A stretch of DNA of 64,000 nucleotides from Phyllosticta citriasiana (lineage: Eukaryota; Ascomycota; Dothideomycetes; Botryosphaeriales; Phyllostictaceae): contig JBBPHT010000005.1 of assembly GCA_038021145.1 (NCBI GenBank), positions 1,364,001 through 1,428,000 on the forward strand, in the 5' to 3' direction. A program made the position numbers and the translations under genes. Shown here in pieces: positions 42,945 to 55,218 of this stretch. Numbering within the stretch: the first letter of the stretch is position 1; each line of letters opens with the position of its first letter. The notes beneath the pieces are model-generated. The model saw nothing but the letters and a program-made list of their open reading frames with translations, ran no database searches and was not told the origin of the DNA.

Positions 42945-45872
42945 TCATTCCGACTTGTGCCCGCCGCTGCCAACGCGGCCTTGGACAACGAGCACGCTGG
43001 CCCTGACGCCCTCGTCGCGGACGACCGTCTCGGCCAGCACGCCCAAGCAGCGCTGCGCCTCGACGTTGGCGTTTGTCTTTGCGCAGCCCTCGCGCCCCAG
43101 CACGCCGCTGCTGCCCAGGCTGCGCCCGACGACGATGAGGTCGCCCGCGTTGCGTGCGTTGCGGCCCATTTCGGAGCGCGCGCGCTCGACGGCCGAGCCG
43201 AGAGGGGTTGGGGTGGTGTCGGTTTCGAAGGCGACGCGCTCGGCGAGGCCGGCGGGGATGCTTTGGCGCAGCGACGCGAAGAAGGCTGCGTCGCGCTCGG
43301 GTGTCGGGACGCAAGTGGAGGATGCGAGCGCTTGTTTGCTCGCTGATGGGGTGGAAAGATTGTGTGGCGAGCTGATGCCGGACTCTGAGACGGGCTGATC
43401 AAAGTATCCGTCGGGCGCTTTGAAGTGCACAATGGTGGCCGTTACGTCTGGGTGCTCAGCGAGTTGAAGAACCAGACGGAGGGCAGCCCGGTCATCGGCA
43501 CCGCCAAAGAATGGCAGGAAGACGTGATGTGAACGAGATGCCGAGGGGGCAGTCGTTGGGTTCTTGTCCACATTCGAACGGATGGAGTGCGCCGAGAGAC
43601 GTCGTGTAAGTTTGCGGCGTTCAAACGGCGCAGATCCTCCGAACCCATTGTTGATAAAGACTGCAGCGTTGCAAGTTGAGCTGTTGAGAACAGTAGAGAC
43701 AAAGGCACTGTAGGTGTCGGCAGAAAGCTTGTGTTGAACCGCGTCGTCAGAGATGACGGTCAACTCTGACATGTTGCCTGTCTCGCTCCAGGGGAGAATG
43801 ATGAGGTCAGAAGCGTTATCGCCAGCCCTCGAGACCAAGACATCCGAGAAGGAGCCCTCAGGCACGACGTCCACTTCACCTGATATGGCCAAATTGTTTA
43901 GGTAGCCGAAAGTGCGGAAAGTGTTGACGACAGGATCGTGCTGGCCGAACTCGTCGGCCTCAGACACCCTCATGACGGTGGAAGTACGCTCAGTGAGCTC
44001 GAGAAGCCGCACACCGTGTGCCTTGATTGGTCTTTGCGGGAGAGGAGCCTCTTCAACCTCAGCGACGGGAGCCAGCTTGAGGGGATGGACCATCTTCTTG
44101 CCAAAGTTGGGCTGTCCGCCAAAGAGAGAAACGAAAGGCAAAAGAGCAGACATGTTGTCCAGGCGCAGGTAGACCAGAATGCGTTGGATTTTGGAGGCCT
44201 CAAGTTTCTCGTAGGCAAGGCTGTCACTGCCATCGTCCTTGTCACCAGTTTTGAGGGTTGCACCAGTGTCCCAGTCGATTTCGCCGCGCTTCCAGGCATC
44301 CAGCTTCTTCTGGTACCAGGGAGGGTACAGCCACATGGTCAAGGGAGTGGTCATGAAGGTGGTGATCAAGGCCATGACGACAAAGATGGTAAATGTCCGC
44401 TGGCTAAGGATCTTGGCTTGCAGTCCAATGTTCTGTAAAGGTTAGCATCATCACTGTGGCCCGAATTCCAAGACGACTTACCAGTACAATCAGTTCCACC
44501 AAGCCCTTGCAACTCATCAGAGAGCCGATGGTCAAACTCTCCCTCCACACCAGACCACAGCAACGTGCGGCCAGAGCAGCACCCACAAACTTTCCAAAGA
44601 AGGCAACAGCAATGACGCCAACCACGTAGCCCCAGGTGAGACCAGTGTCGAGGAGTCCCAGGTTGGTGTTGAGACCAGAAAGCGCAAAGTAAAGCGGGAG
44701 GAAAAGGGCGCTGACAACATCCTCAATCTTTTCCGTGACCTTGATTGCGAAGCCACCCTCGTGCGGACAAATCAGCCCGATCATGAAGGCGCCGAAAATG
44801 GGGTGGACTCCGATGATGCCGGTGAAGAAAGCAGAAGTCAAAGTCAACAGCAACGTGACGACGATAACAAATTCACTGGGGCCATCCTGGAGAGAGCGAG
44901 TCCTTCTCAAAAACCACATGAAGGCAGGACGGATGGCGTAGGCCAGGAACAGAGAGTAGCCAAGACAGACGAGGAGCACCCACAGGGCGGTGAGACCAGA
45001 GCCAGCGTTGACAAGGGCCACACACAATGCAAGCAAAATCCACCCTGGATTTAAGTTAGCTCGGACAGCGGGGTGGTGTTGAGGATGGACATTTAGACGC
45101 ACCAACGACGTCATTTCCGACTCCTGCCGAGAGCACAATGATACCGACTGGAGTCATGAGCAGTTTCAACTCGGTTAAGATTCTGCACAAAACGGGAAAG
45201 GCCTGGTTGTCGATCAGCATGCCGCTCGCGTAACTTGGACCATTGGGAGAAGAGCAGGGCCATGAACCCACCGTAATTGCCATTGCGACACCGATGAAGA
45301 GCAAAAAGACTCCAAAATCGACCGGCACGACGCCTTTTTCGGAGTTGAAGTCGTGGTAGAGACCATATGATATACCCGCACCGAGACCAAACGGAAGTGC
45401 CATGCCGGCCAAACCCACGCTCAGGGCGATTTTCCAATTGCTGACCAGGAAGCGTAGGTCGACCTCGAGACCAACGAGGAAGAGGAACAGGACGAGACCG
45501 ATATTGGCGACGAGGGTCAAGTTGGGCATTGAAGCCGTGGGAAAGATGGTCTCGGTGAAGTCTGGTATTTGGCCCATGACCGAGGGCCCAAGCAAGATAC
45601 CACCAATGACTTCGGCGATAACGCGCGGTTGGCGCAGTTTTGCAAGGGGCCAGTGAAGCGCGCGGCAGAAGAGAATGATGATACCGGCCTGGGGCAGGAC
45701 AAAGTTGTGGGTTAGCGAATGGCCATTGTTTGGGCCGCCAGATACGCACCTGGATGATGAAGATGATGATCGGGTCCTTTTTGTTGTAGTGCGTGGGATT
45801 GGCACCCTCAAGGATGCCACCCTGCGGGGCAGCCCTGTTGCTCGTGGCATTGCCGGTGGAGTTGGTCGACAT
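42945..45872 (-). CDS. K+/H+ antiporter, CPA2 family (Kha1-like)
   Basis: Exons on the minus strand: 45872-45750, 45688-45272, 45202-45103, 45044-44482, 44432-42945; 896 aa. The N-terminal 430 residues form about 12 hydrophobic helices typical of Na+/H+ exchangers: RQPRVIAEVIGGILLGPSVM, NIGLVLFLFLVGLEVDL, AFPVLCRILTELKLL followed by SAGVGNDVVGW (the GxxNDxxG ion-binding region, completed by splicing), GIIGVHPIFGAFMIGLICP and GSLMSCKGLVELIVL. The C-terminal half is cytosolic or luminal and includes a stretch like a nucleotide-binding universal-stress fold (VFLPFFGGADDRAALRL). In yeast Kha1 acts in Golgi potassium and pH balance; the same location here is inference. Confidence 0.93.
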
Positions 45873-46374
45873 GGCGGAGGGGGGGGGGAGGGGGAGGGGG
45901 AAAGAAGGGGTTCACCTGCGGGCCCAATGTCGCGGGGGAGGTGTTGGAGCATGAAGACGGAAGCTATATAGAGTGAACATGTCCAGGCGGGCAGGTTGGA
46001 GTCAGGCGGAGAGCATCTGACGGGCTGACAGCCAGAGCAACAAGCCCAGAGGCTCGGCGGGCATGAACAAGGTCGAGGCTTGGTCTTTTGGCTGAATGGG
46101 ATTGGCCATGGCTGACTCGAGATCGGGGGGTCAATGGGTGAAGGCAAAGCCACAGTCGAGGGCAGTCGAGGGCAGTTGAGAGAACGCGCTTAGGTTTAGG
46201 TTGTTGTGTCTGTCTGGGCTCTCTCTTCCTTTGACCACGCGCGCGCCGTTTGCGTTGAGTGCCAATCATCTTCACACACATGCCTCTCACCGCACAATGC
46301 AAACTCTATCGCTTGTCTTTGGCTTTACGTCGCTGCGTGTTTCAACTGCTTCTGAAGTCATTTGACCATTGCTT

Positions 46375-46407
<33 letters not shown>

Positions 46408-47319
46408 GCCTAATCCATTCATCCCTGCCGCCCGTCGTCGCCAATCGTCATCGGGAAATTCAACCACCAAGCGAATCATCCCCCATGCTCCATCGGGGCC
46501 GGTACCTTTGAGCGCCCGTCGACGGCGTTGAAGCTAAAATCATGTACCGACCCGACTGACCTTGGCGCATCCAACGAACCATCCAGGCCCCTATCCATCT
46601 CTGCGTGAAGGATTCGCTCTCTGTCGACCTCACCGACTTCGGTTCTGCCGAAACATGTCCAGCTACACTTGTCGCCCTCATCGTGCGAGATACACAGACA
46701 TATTATTTGCTTGGCTACAGATCATGTCGGGCAGGCCATCCGTCCAAAATACCAATACCCGCGTCTAGCGCAGCGGCACGGCTGGTAATCTGCACTGATG
46801 GATGGAGCATCGCCCTTCATCACGTTTCTCACCCACCTGAACAACCCACCTAGCCTCTCTCATCTCAAATCCTTCCCGTCTCCATCCATGGCAATCATCA
46901 GATGGTCTTCGCTCGCCTAGCCAAGCACCGTGCTTGCCCCTCACGTCGCCCTCCAACATGTCAGCTCTCGCCAATCACACCTACGGCGCTGCATCGACCT
47001 TGCAAGACGTGTCATGCTGTTCCGAGTCTATATGCACTCAAGGAGTATCCTACGACGAAAAAGAAGCAACCCCAAAAATTGGACACCGAGTCCATGGAAC
47101 AGCCGAACAGCCACAAATGGCGCTCTCGACCCCTCTCCTGAGAGTGCCTTGCCAATCATCGGCCCCAGGCGCCAAACAGCCCTACAGAGCTTCGTCCAAA
47201 GTTCCCCTATCGCTCCACCAGGCTTCCTCGAGCACGTACACTGGCCGCGGCGCACGCCATCGCCGCCAAGTGGGCTAGCCTCCCAACCTCACACCCTCTC
47301 AGCAGACCACGCTAGCTAA
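45873..47319. other. Intergenic, 1447 bp
   Basis: This is the upstream region of the antiporter gene and the 3' flank of the GH92 gene. It includes a G-rich stretch just upstream of the antiporter start (about 45876-45901) and a (CT)15 repeat. Open frames here look random and no gene was recognised. Confidence 0.5.
46376..46405 (+). repeat. (CT)15 microsatellite
   Basis: Fifteen perfect CT units lie about 500 bp upstream of the antiporter start. Confidence 0.95.
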
Positions 47320-49919
47320 CTAAGTGGCAGGGCTGGGCGGCAGCGGGGCGCCCCTCTCCCAGGCAGAGTTGGGGACCGAGTCCAACTCGAACATGAGCTC
47401 CGCTCCGTGCGCGAAGACATCTTCCCACGTGAGCCAGTTCTGAGTCCACGGATTCCCATTGACACTGAGGCTCTGCACAAACCACTTGCCCGACTGCACT
47501 TGGTCGTCGTGACCCACGTTGGTCGACACGTTGAGGAAGCGTCCGCCGCCCAACGCCACGCTGACGTTTGCAAACCACGGGCTACCGATCAGAAACGTCG
47601 TCTGTCCTGTCAACGGGTACAAGCCAAGCATGTTCCACAGGAGCCAGCTCTGCATGGCACCTGCGTCGCTGTTGCCAGGAAGAGCCGACGGGCCTGTGCC
47701 GTACGAATTTTGCGCAATGGCTCGGATGCGCGCCACGGTGCGGTGTTGGGCGCCAGCAAAGTTGTAGAGGTAGGGCGTCGTGAAGCCCGGCTCGTTGGCG
47801 ACGTTGTAGATGCCGCCGTCGAAGAACTTGTCGAGGCGCGCGGCGAAGGCGGCTGGTCCGCCACTCAGCGATATCAGCTGCGCCGCGTCGTGGTGCGCGT
47901 TGAAGCTGTACGTCCACGCATTGTCTTCGTAGTAAGCGTCGGGCCAGTAGCATCCACCGCACGAGTCGGGGTCTTGCGAGAGAAAGGAGCCATTTCCCGC
48001 GCGAGGAACCACAAAGCCCGACTCGTTTAGCGTGCTGCTGTGCGCAGAAGGGTTCCAGTGGTTGCGCCAATTCTGGCTGCGGTTCAAGAAGACAGACGGC
48101 GAATCAAGCTCGCTGTCGTTCATGCCGTTCAGCACTTGGTAAACTGCAAAATCGTTGACGCTGTATTCCACAGCCCGGGATACAGCGCGCGAAAAACTAG
48201 GCGTGATGTAGCCGTACTTGAGCCAGTCAGGCAGCGCGCCGCGGCCCTCTTTCGTCGACGAGATGTCGGGTGCCGTCAAAGGATCATAAGACGGAGCGGG
48301 TACCGTTTTGGCGTCAGCCAACATGGCTTCTGGGAAAAAGGTGAGCAAAACAGCCGGCAATACTTTCTGGGTCACAACATACCGATTCCGTCAAACCAAT
48401 CCACCTGCCCCCTGACTCCTTTGACGTACGCGTCGGCAAGCACATTGTCCGCGTTGGACCCTCCCTGGACGCGGCCATTGTAGTTGGACGAGCGCGCATC
48501 CGGGAGAAAGCCATCGTGTCGCCAAATGTCAATGAAAGAGCGAATCTGCTCCTCGTACGCCTCGGGTTGCAAGATGTGCATCAGCGGCGTTGTGCAGCGG
48601 AAAAGATCCCACAGCGTGAACCAGTCGTCGTAGTACGGCTCAGTCGACTCCCAGTGCGGATTCTCGCCAGTACGGTTCGACGGGAGCAGGTGCACGCCAT
48701 AGAGGCTCGAGTACAGCTGCGTCAGCAGTGTCGCGTTGGTCTCGGTTGTCGTCACTTTGGAAAAGACGTTGCTCGTCCACGTCTCTTGAGCTTGCTGCAC
48801 CAACTCGGAGAGCGTCGTTGAGGCGGGTATCTCGCCGTCGATATGGCTGCAGGCCCGCTCAGAAGAGAGGAAGGATATTCCGACTCTTGACACGACGTGT
48901 GACTCGTTGAAGCTGAAGACGCCTCCGACTCTTTGCGTGCCGGATACAGAGTCATGCGCACCATACTCCCAAATTCTCGTCCCATTTCCGGAAAACGTCT
49001 TTCGGCTGCGCGGGGTCTTGTCGAATCTGCCACAAAAGTGGATGGTCCAATCTGGCGCTTCGGACTGTCAGTTGGTGCAACAAAGACATGGCAAGCTTTC
49101 CATACATAGGTTCCATCCTCCATTGTAAGTCCCATTTCCTTCATAATGGCCATCGTCAAAGACTTGAAAGCTTCCTCCAGAGTAGTGCTGCTCCCAGCCG
49201 AGTCCGCGATACGAAGGCAGCACGTGAGAGACGTCAACGACGACATTGGCCACGGAGCTTTCTGGAAACTGATACTGGTAGAGGCCAGCATGGTTCGTTG
49301 CGGCCAGCTGGACGACGACGGCATTCGAGAGCTCGGTCCGGTAGTATCCCACCTGCGCCTGGTCGGGCACGCGCCTGGATACCGCCAGCTCCGCGGCCAG
49401 CGGGTTGGAAATGTTGCCGACGACTGGCAGCTGCGAAACGACGCCGTACTTTGGCGCTCCTCCCGTGCCGGACTCGTGCATCATGCTGAAGCCCGTCACG
49501 TTGCCGCTAGGCAGGTAGCCCGAATAGGCGTCGGTGGTCCCTGAGGAGACGTCGATGCCCAGCTTGACCATGGAGAAGGGAGCTATGGGACGCCATGGTC
49601 AGAATATCCGGGGAGTTCCAAGTAGGATAATTGGTAGAGACGCACCAGGGACGACGCCGGGGAAGACATTGCCGCCATTTTCGGATCCAAAGCTGGGTGC
49701 GTCAGTACGTCATTTTCTGTGGTGGTTTGGTTCGGGTTGGTTCCCGCGGCCAACGCAAGGCTCCTGCACGGCATGCGGCAAACACGAGTATATATATACT
49801 CACAATGGATCGACGTATTGAGTATAATTTACATTTGAGGCTGTCGTCGCGGCCAGCGCCCCTGCCGAGCCGAGCGCCAGAACAATCATTTGACGACGCA
49901 CAGCTGGAAGAAGCAGCAT
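47320..49919 (-). CDS. Secreted GH92 alpha-mannosidase
   Basis: Exons on the minus strand: 49919-49804, 49692-49646, 49582-49106, 49057-48383, 48329-47320; 774 aa. It starts with a signal peptide (MIVLALGSAGALAAT region; a second Met lies ten codons in). GH92 landmarks are YVDPFFGSENGGNVFPG across the first splice, APFSMVKLG, GFSMMHESGTGG, the NLSPDWTIHFCGRF join over a 48-bp intron, EPYYDDWFTLWDLFRCTTPL, DIWRHDGFLPDARSS, GNSDAGAMQSWLLWNMLGLY and FLIGSPWF. Family members are calcium-dependent exo-acting alpha-1,2 (and other) mannosidases that trim mannans and N-glycans. The linkage preference cannot be read from the sequence. All splice phases close. Confidence 0.93.
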
Positions 49920-51068
49920 CGTGAATCAGCTACCATGCAGTGAAGAGGCTCAGATTCAAGGGGAAGAATGAGGAGCATAAGAGGGCCGCAGTCAGAGGGA
50001 CCGGGACCTCGCAGGACTAGACTCACGTGGGAAGAGGACCGATAGGGATCAAAATAAACACAAGAATGGCCAAAAACGCCAGGTCGGCGAGCGGCTTGTG
50101 TGCGGAAGGCACGGCAGGGTGCAGGCTTAAGCTTTGGAGGCCATGGTTCTTTTTTTGGGGAGTGGTTTGGGGGATGTGCCATATGTAAGTGAGAACGAGT
50201 CTAGGGAAGTTTGACGGCAGGAGTCGACCGCGGGCCCCGCGTGTGCTCATCGACGCACCATAGCAGGTCGTGTGGTGGGGCGCCCCTTGACTGAAAGAAA
50301 CGACACGGGGAGCAGCTGCTGGAAGAGGACTGAAGGTGTGGTTCTGGCAGTCGGACGTATCGTATCACAGGGGGGCTGCGAGCACAGCGTGGACATTTGG
50401 ACAAGGGCGAGCGGAGTGAGCGACGGACGGACAGACACAGTGACGGTTCCACCTTGGACGACCACGGACAGCAGTACAGATCCGATGCAAATCTTTCCTT
50501 CGAGATGATGGCAGTGATGTCGTCAACCGACTGCGGTGGAGCAGTGGATTCGGGGCGTGCGGGCGGCCACGCTTCGACCATGAGCCGTCTCATTGGCGTT
50601 CCTGAGCCATGCAGTGCAGTGCAGTGCAGTGCCGTGCCGTGCTTGTGAGAACGAACATGCATGGAGGAACAAGAACATGAAGCAAGTCCATCATCCCTCG
50701 TGTGCCGCTGTTGACCACCACCCGCACAATAACAACAACAACAATAACGCAGGAACGTGATCCCTTGGTCGCCAATCGATGTGACAGGACGTGAGAAGAC
50801 GGTGGTGGGTCAGTTGGTGGTCGAGAGGGTCTAGGGTCACCGAGCTCGCGCACTGATCGACTGACGCCCATAGCAACTTTTTTTTTTTTTTTTTAAACAT
50901 AACCAACGGCCCCAGATCAGCATCTTTTTCCTACTCCTTCAGCAAACACCACATGGCATCCACAATGGATTTCCAACGTCCGTCATTTCTCGCCTCAATT
51001 TGACCATCGCACCAACTCGGCCCGTGAAGCTAAAATTGTCAATTTGTACTTGCATCCATCGAAATCCA
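49920..51068. other. Intergenic, 1149 bp
   Basis: This is the promoter region of the GH92 gene and the 3' flank of the cupin gene. It contains a pentanucleotide repeat and a T run near 50878-50894. No gene was recognised. Confidence 0.5.
50611..50640 (+). repeat. (GCAGT)4(GCCGT)2 repeat
   Basis: Four GCAGT units are followed by two GCCGT units without interruption. Confidence 0.9.
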
Positions 51069-51667
51069 TCAGAGTTTCCTGTCTCCCACGAGCCCATCGA
51101 CCTGGACCGAGCCCTCGCTCCCGTTGCGGCTGTCCTTGCTCTTCCTCCGAAGCTCTTGGCCCCAGTTGTCGAGGTTGACGACGATCGGATTCCGCCCGCC
51201 GCGCGCAACAACCCACACGACGTCCTCGTCGCTGTCGTTGACTTCTTGGTGCTGCGAAAAGGCCGGGATCAGCGCAAAATCGCCCGGTGCCAGCTCCTGA
51301 CGCGTCCGTCCGTTGTCGCTCAAGATGGACCCTCGCCCTTTGACGGCGTAAATGATGGTGTCTGTCGACCGTTAGCGTGGCGCCGGTGCGGGTGCGGGTG
51401 ACACGCGACACTGACCCTCGGCGCCGTGGTGGTGCACTGCTGATGACGTGTGGGGTTTTGCAACAGTGACTAAGGTAGTCGGAATGTCAGCCATCGCTTC
51501 ATCTCTTTTCCCTTCTGTCAAATCTACCGTAGAAACTGCTTACTTGTGCCGCACACCTGATCCGACATATCCTCGATTGCGTTCCACCGAGTGATGCCCT
51601 CAGTCTGGGCCTTGCTCTCCCGGAGAGAATCTGCCTTGACAACCTTGACAGCTCCGGCGCGCACCAT
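51069..51667 (-). CDS. Small cupin-fold protein
   Basis: Exons on the minus strand: 51667-51544, 51469-51416, 51361-51069; 156 aa. It is a single beta-barrel cupin. The first metal motif is VHHHGAEDTIIYAVKGRGS, assembled across the second intron from a very short 54-bp exon. The second is PGDFALIPAFSQHQEVND. The His and Glu positions expected for a metal site are present (HHH...E, and H in SQHQE). The closing strands read VVWVVARGG and NPIVVNL. Such cupins may be enzymes or simple small-molecule binders; no substrate can be given. The ATG at 51667 is the first AUG after the upstream TATA-like element; the longer open frame starts with TTG. Confidence 0.88.
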
Positions 51668-51812
51668 CTTGATCAAGGAGCGACTGATTTTCTGATTCGA
51701 CGAGCAGGAAGACGGACGGAGATCGGACAGCCGACAACAAGCCCAGAGCTTCGCCAAAAAGGAGGGGGCAGAGCAATCCGCTAGAGGATTTCAAGCCTGG
51801 CAAGCGGCACGA

Positions 51813-51819
51813 CTTTATA
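51813..51819 (-). promoter_or_regulatory. TATA-like element of the cupin gene
   Basis: On the minus strand the sequence reads TATAAAG, about 146 bp upstream of the cupin ATG. Confidence 0.4.
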
Positions 51820-52536
51820 ACCACCCGCGCAGCCGCAAAACGCAAACCCGTCAATGGCACAGCTCAAGGTTCACCAGAGCAAAGCAGCTAGTCGCCAAAG
51901 AGAGCGGCCAATGCCCGGGTCCAACCGCCCCAGCCGTTCAGGGAGCTCATGCTTCCCCACACTCCGTCGCGTCCCCTCGACGTCATCCCGTGCGGGCAGT
52001 CCCGCGGTCATCCTTGCCAGGTCGGGATTTTACGGGCATCAAGGGCCCAGTTAGACTCGGCCAGAGGGCTTCATTGGACGTCTACCTGCGCACCAGACTC
52101 TGTGGAAAGAGGGGAAGAGAGATGGAGTGTAGGCTTGTGGATTCTGATCATGCCTGGTCGTTTCCGCTATCCCGTCGATGCACGCGACGAATCAACACAA
52201 ACGCTGCGCCTCCTGCATGCGCCCTCCCCCTTCGACGCGTGGAGGAGCCGAGCAAAGCGGTGGCAGGATTCTGCCAGCGGCATCCACGGAGCCTTGAGTA
52301 TATTCAAAGGCGGTAGCGTCGTCCGTCCAGCCTGGTTCAAGACAAGCGCCGTTTCCTTGTCGCTGCAACTACGTCCAAAGCACCGGCGATAGTCTGCCGC
52401 TCTGCATCTGCCTATCGAGGCCCTTATTGTTTCGAGCCCGACCGGTCAGTACGTGGGCCCAGGCCAGAAAGAAACTACCGCGCATACATACAGACATTGC
52501 AGAGCGCTCGCATTCGGGCTATGGCCATCACCATGC

Positions 52537-52537
<1 letters not shown>

Positions 52538-52568
<31 letters not shown>
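52538..52568 (+). repeat. (CAG)n trinucleotide repeat
   Basis: About ten perfect CAG units lie in the upstream region of the Ser/His-rich gene. Confidence 0.92.
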
Positions 52569-52569
<1 letters not shown>

Positions 52570-52941
52570 TACCAGCGTTTCAATCGTGCGTGAGGCGGAA
52601 AATCGCAGCGCGCCCTCCAACCTTGTGGGTTTTCCCGTGTGCTTCCAGTTCGCAGCCTTAGTCGAGGGCCAAAGACCATAAGTACCCTATGCGACAGTCT
52701 CGTTTTCGGGTTTGTTTCGCTCGCTGTGCGTCGCATTGCATCTTCTGTTTTGTTCCCTCATCCTGAGAAAGCAGTAGCCGGAAATCCGCAAATCCGGCCC
52801 TCAGCCCCATTCACTGTCGTCAGAGTCAAGGCAGCAACAAGGCCCATTTCCCTTTTCTTTTCTTCTTTCTTTTCTAGAAACCCATCTCCCGTCTTCTGTT
52901 TTGTCGTTCTGGGGTTTCAAAAGATTTGCCGCCGAGTCGTT

Positions 52942-54245
52942 ATGCATTTTTCCACGATGAAGTTCTTCGTCCGAGTATGACCCCCTTCCACCCCCTTCCA
53001 GCCCAAGCACACACGCAATGCTTCTCGTCCACATGCACAGCAGCACCTTTTGCTCTCTGCTGACCAAGAACCCAAACTCAGCCCTCTGCCGAATCAGACT
53101 CGCAACCAATCCGCATCCGGCGCAACCGGCTCATCAAGTCCAAATCAACATCGACAACCCTTACGACCACGTCAACAACGACGACATGCTCCAAGCCCTC
53201 GTCGCCCTCTTCTTGCCCCAAAATCATCTCCCGGCCGCGGCAGACGTCGCCCGTCTCCTCTTGCTCGCGCAGCAGCAGCAGCAGCAGCAGCAGCAACTCC
53301 TCATCCTCATCCTCCTGCTGCACGCTATGCTACTCGCCCGCTCTCCTCCCCTGCCCCTCGCCTTCGGTCCCGCTATATCGCCCCGACGGCTCTTTCCCGT
53401 CGTCATCGTATGCCCGCCGCCGCTGCACCGACCGCGACCGCTCGCTCGGCACCTTCGCCATCAAAAAGTACGCCTGTCCGCCGGCGTACGCTGATAGTGT
53501 CGGCGGCGGCGGCAGCAGCAGCAGCACCAACCTCGGCGTCGGCGTCAACGTGACGATCAACAACAGCAACAGCAGCAGCAGCACTAGCAGCAGCACTAGC
53601 AGTTGCAGCTCGGAGCGTCGCCGCGTCCCGCGCGACTGCGCGCCCCCGCCGCCGTACACGTACGCATATGTCGGCGCCGCGTCGTCGTACGGCAGCAGCG
53701 GCGGCGCCCGGAGCAGCAGCGGTCACAGCCACAGTCACAACCACAACCACGGCCACAGACACGCACACCATCGCCACTCGTTCCCGCTGCGTGGCAGCGG
53801 CAGCGGCAGCCGGCATCAGCATCAGCACCAGCACCGGCGCTTCATCGACGCCAACGACTGTGACACCGCCGCCGAGTGGGAAAAGCTAGTCGTGTGCGTC
53901 GAGGAAGAGGAGCAGCGGGCATCGCTCGATTTGGACGACGAGTTGAACGGCTGCGGCGACGATGACGACGACAACGATGACGATGTGGATGGCGGCTTGA
54001 GGTACGCCGCGGCGGCGGCGTGTATAGCTGGGGAAGGCGAGGGCGAGCGCGATGCCCTCGTCTCCGTGTCCGGGCGCGAGCGCGTCATGGTTGGTAGGGG
54101 TCGGGGCATGGTTTTGAGGAGGAGGTGCGGCGGCGGCGGCGGCGGAGGCGCAGCGGGAGGGAGTAGTAGGAGTAGGAGTACTGGTATTGGTGGTAGGACG
54201 GAGGGCGGAGGCTTGGGATGGGGTCGCGTTGTTTGGGGTGTTTGA
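52942..54245 (+). CDS. Low-complexity Ser/His/Asp-rich protein, unknown
   Basis: Proposed exons: 52942-52974, 53082-54245; 398 aa. The second exon is a single open frame of 388 codons, although its repeats keep other frames open too. I chose this frame because it contains ordered, non-repetitive pieces: IRIRRNRLIKSKS near the start, DRDRSLGTFAIKKYACPPAYA in the middle and RRFIDANDCDTAAEWEKLVV later. It also carries runs encoded by AGC repeats (poly-Ser), a His-rich run (HSHSHNHNHGHRHAHHRHS), HQHQHQH, an Asp run and a Gly run. There is no ATG at the start of this frame, so a short first exon (MHFSTMKFFVR, donor GTATGA, acceptor CTCAG) is inferred. The family is not recognised. The His runs could bind metal; this is speculation. 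Confidence 0.5.
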
Positions 54246-55218
54246 TGAGGCTTGCTGGCTGGTTTGGAGGCATTCGTTCCTTCATTGATTCATTCATTCA
54301 TTGGGCTGGTCTTAGGTTGCTTCCTTGGTGTGTGTCAGTACATGCATGCATGCATGCATGACGACAGACAAGAGATATGGATGGATGGATACAACCTAGG
54401 CACTGACAGACGGACGAATGGGCGTTTATGCATGGGGCTCTGTTTTGCTTTTGTTTGACGTCTTCCCCCTTTTTCTTTTCTTTCTTCCTTTCCCCCCCCC
54501 CCCCCCCCCCCCCCCTCTTCCCTCCCTCTCCCGCATTTGGATGGATACATTACGAGTTATGAAGCGATGAAGTTACGAAGATATGCACTTGGTGCCATCA
54601 AAGTTTGCCCCTTATACGTACGTAGTCCACCACGACGTATCGGACCGGCGCCCACCGTCAACTAACTCATCACCATCGTCGGGGTATGCAGACGTACGTC
54701 TGTAGAGCACTTGACGCATCTGACTTCCATTGGAGCAGTCTTCAGCTTCAATCCACTTCATATCACGCTTGAACAGTCATTCGTCGCTTCATTGGAAGAA
54801 CATGAAGAACATCGCTCGTCCATTGCTCCCTTCCTATCTCATGTCCGCACTACCTAGCCAACAAGGCCCATTGATCTACTCCAACAACAGCGTTGGCCAG
54901 GTTTTTCAGTCGTCTCCGACCGCACAACCAAGCTGCCCCCAAAAGCACAAGCCCGTGTTGCCTCAACTCCAAAAGCACGTCGTACCTCGCTACAAGTCAT
55001 TTTTGGTCGTTGTCTCTACGTCACAAATCTTCGTCTACGCATGAACATCATCACCACCTGCACCGCTCCGCTTACTCCGGTCCAACCAACCCACCCACCC
55101 ACCCACCTACCCCAACAAAAGTCCGCCCACAACCGCAAGTCAACGCCTCTCTCCTCATTTTTTTTTTTTTTTTCCCCCCCAGCCTTCCGCACCCCGCCCG
55201 ATTCGTGGGAAAATTTCG
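54246..55218. other. Convergent intergenic region, 973 bp
   Basis: This lies between the Ser/His-rich gene (+) and the alcohol dehydrogenase (-). It contains CATT, GCAT and GGAT microrepeats near 54285-54390, a C24 run, and T15 followed by C7 at 55159-55180. No gene was recognised. Confidence 0.5.
54492..54515 (+). repeat. C24 homopolymer
   Basis: Twenty-four consecutive C are flanked by CT-rich sequence. The exact length may be an assembly estimate. Confidence 0.85.

Larger units (their letters stand above)
51668..52941. other. Divergent intergenic region, 1274 bp
   Basis: This is the upstream region of the cupin (-) and the Ser/His-rich gene (+). It holds a (CAG)n repeat and CT-rich leader sequence. 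No other gene was recognised. Confidence 0.45.

Noticed and set aside
46930..47319. Overlapping open frames of 110-130 codons between antiporter and GH92
   Set aside because: Three frames are open at once with no motif, which points to composition rather than coding.
53403..53834. 143-codon minus-strand frame rich in Ala/Val
   Set aside because: It is the reverse reading of the trinucleotide repeats; the plus frame has ordered non-repetitive segments.
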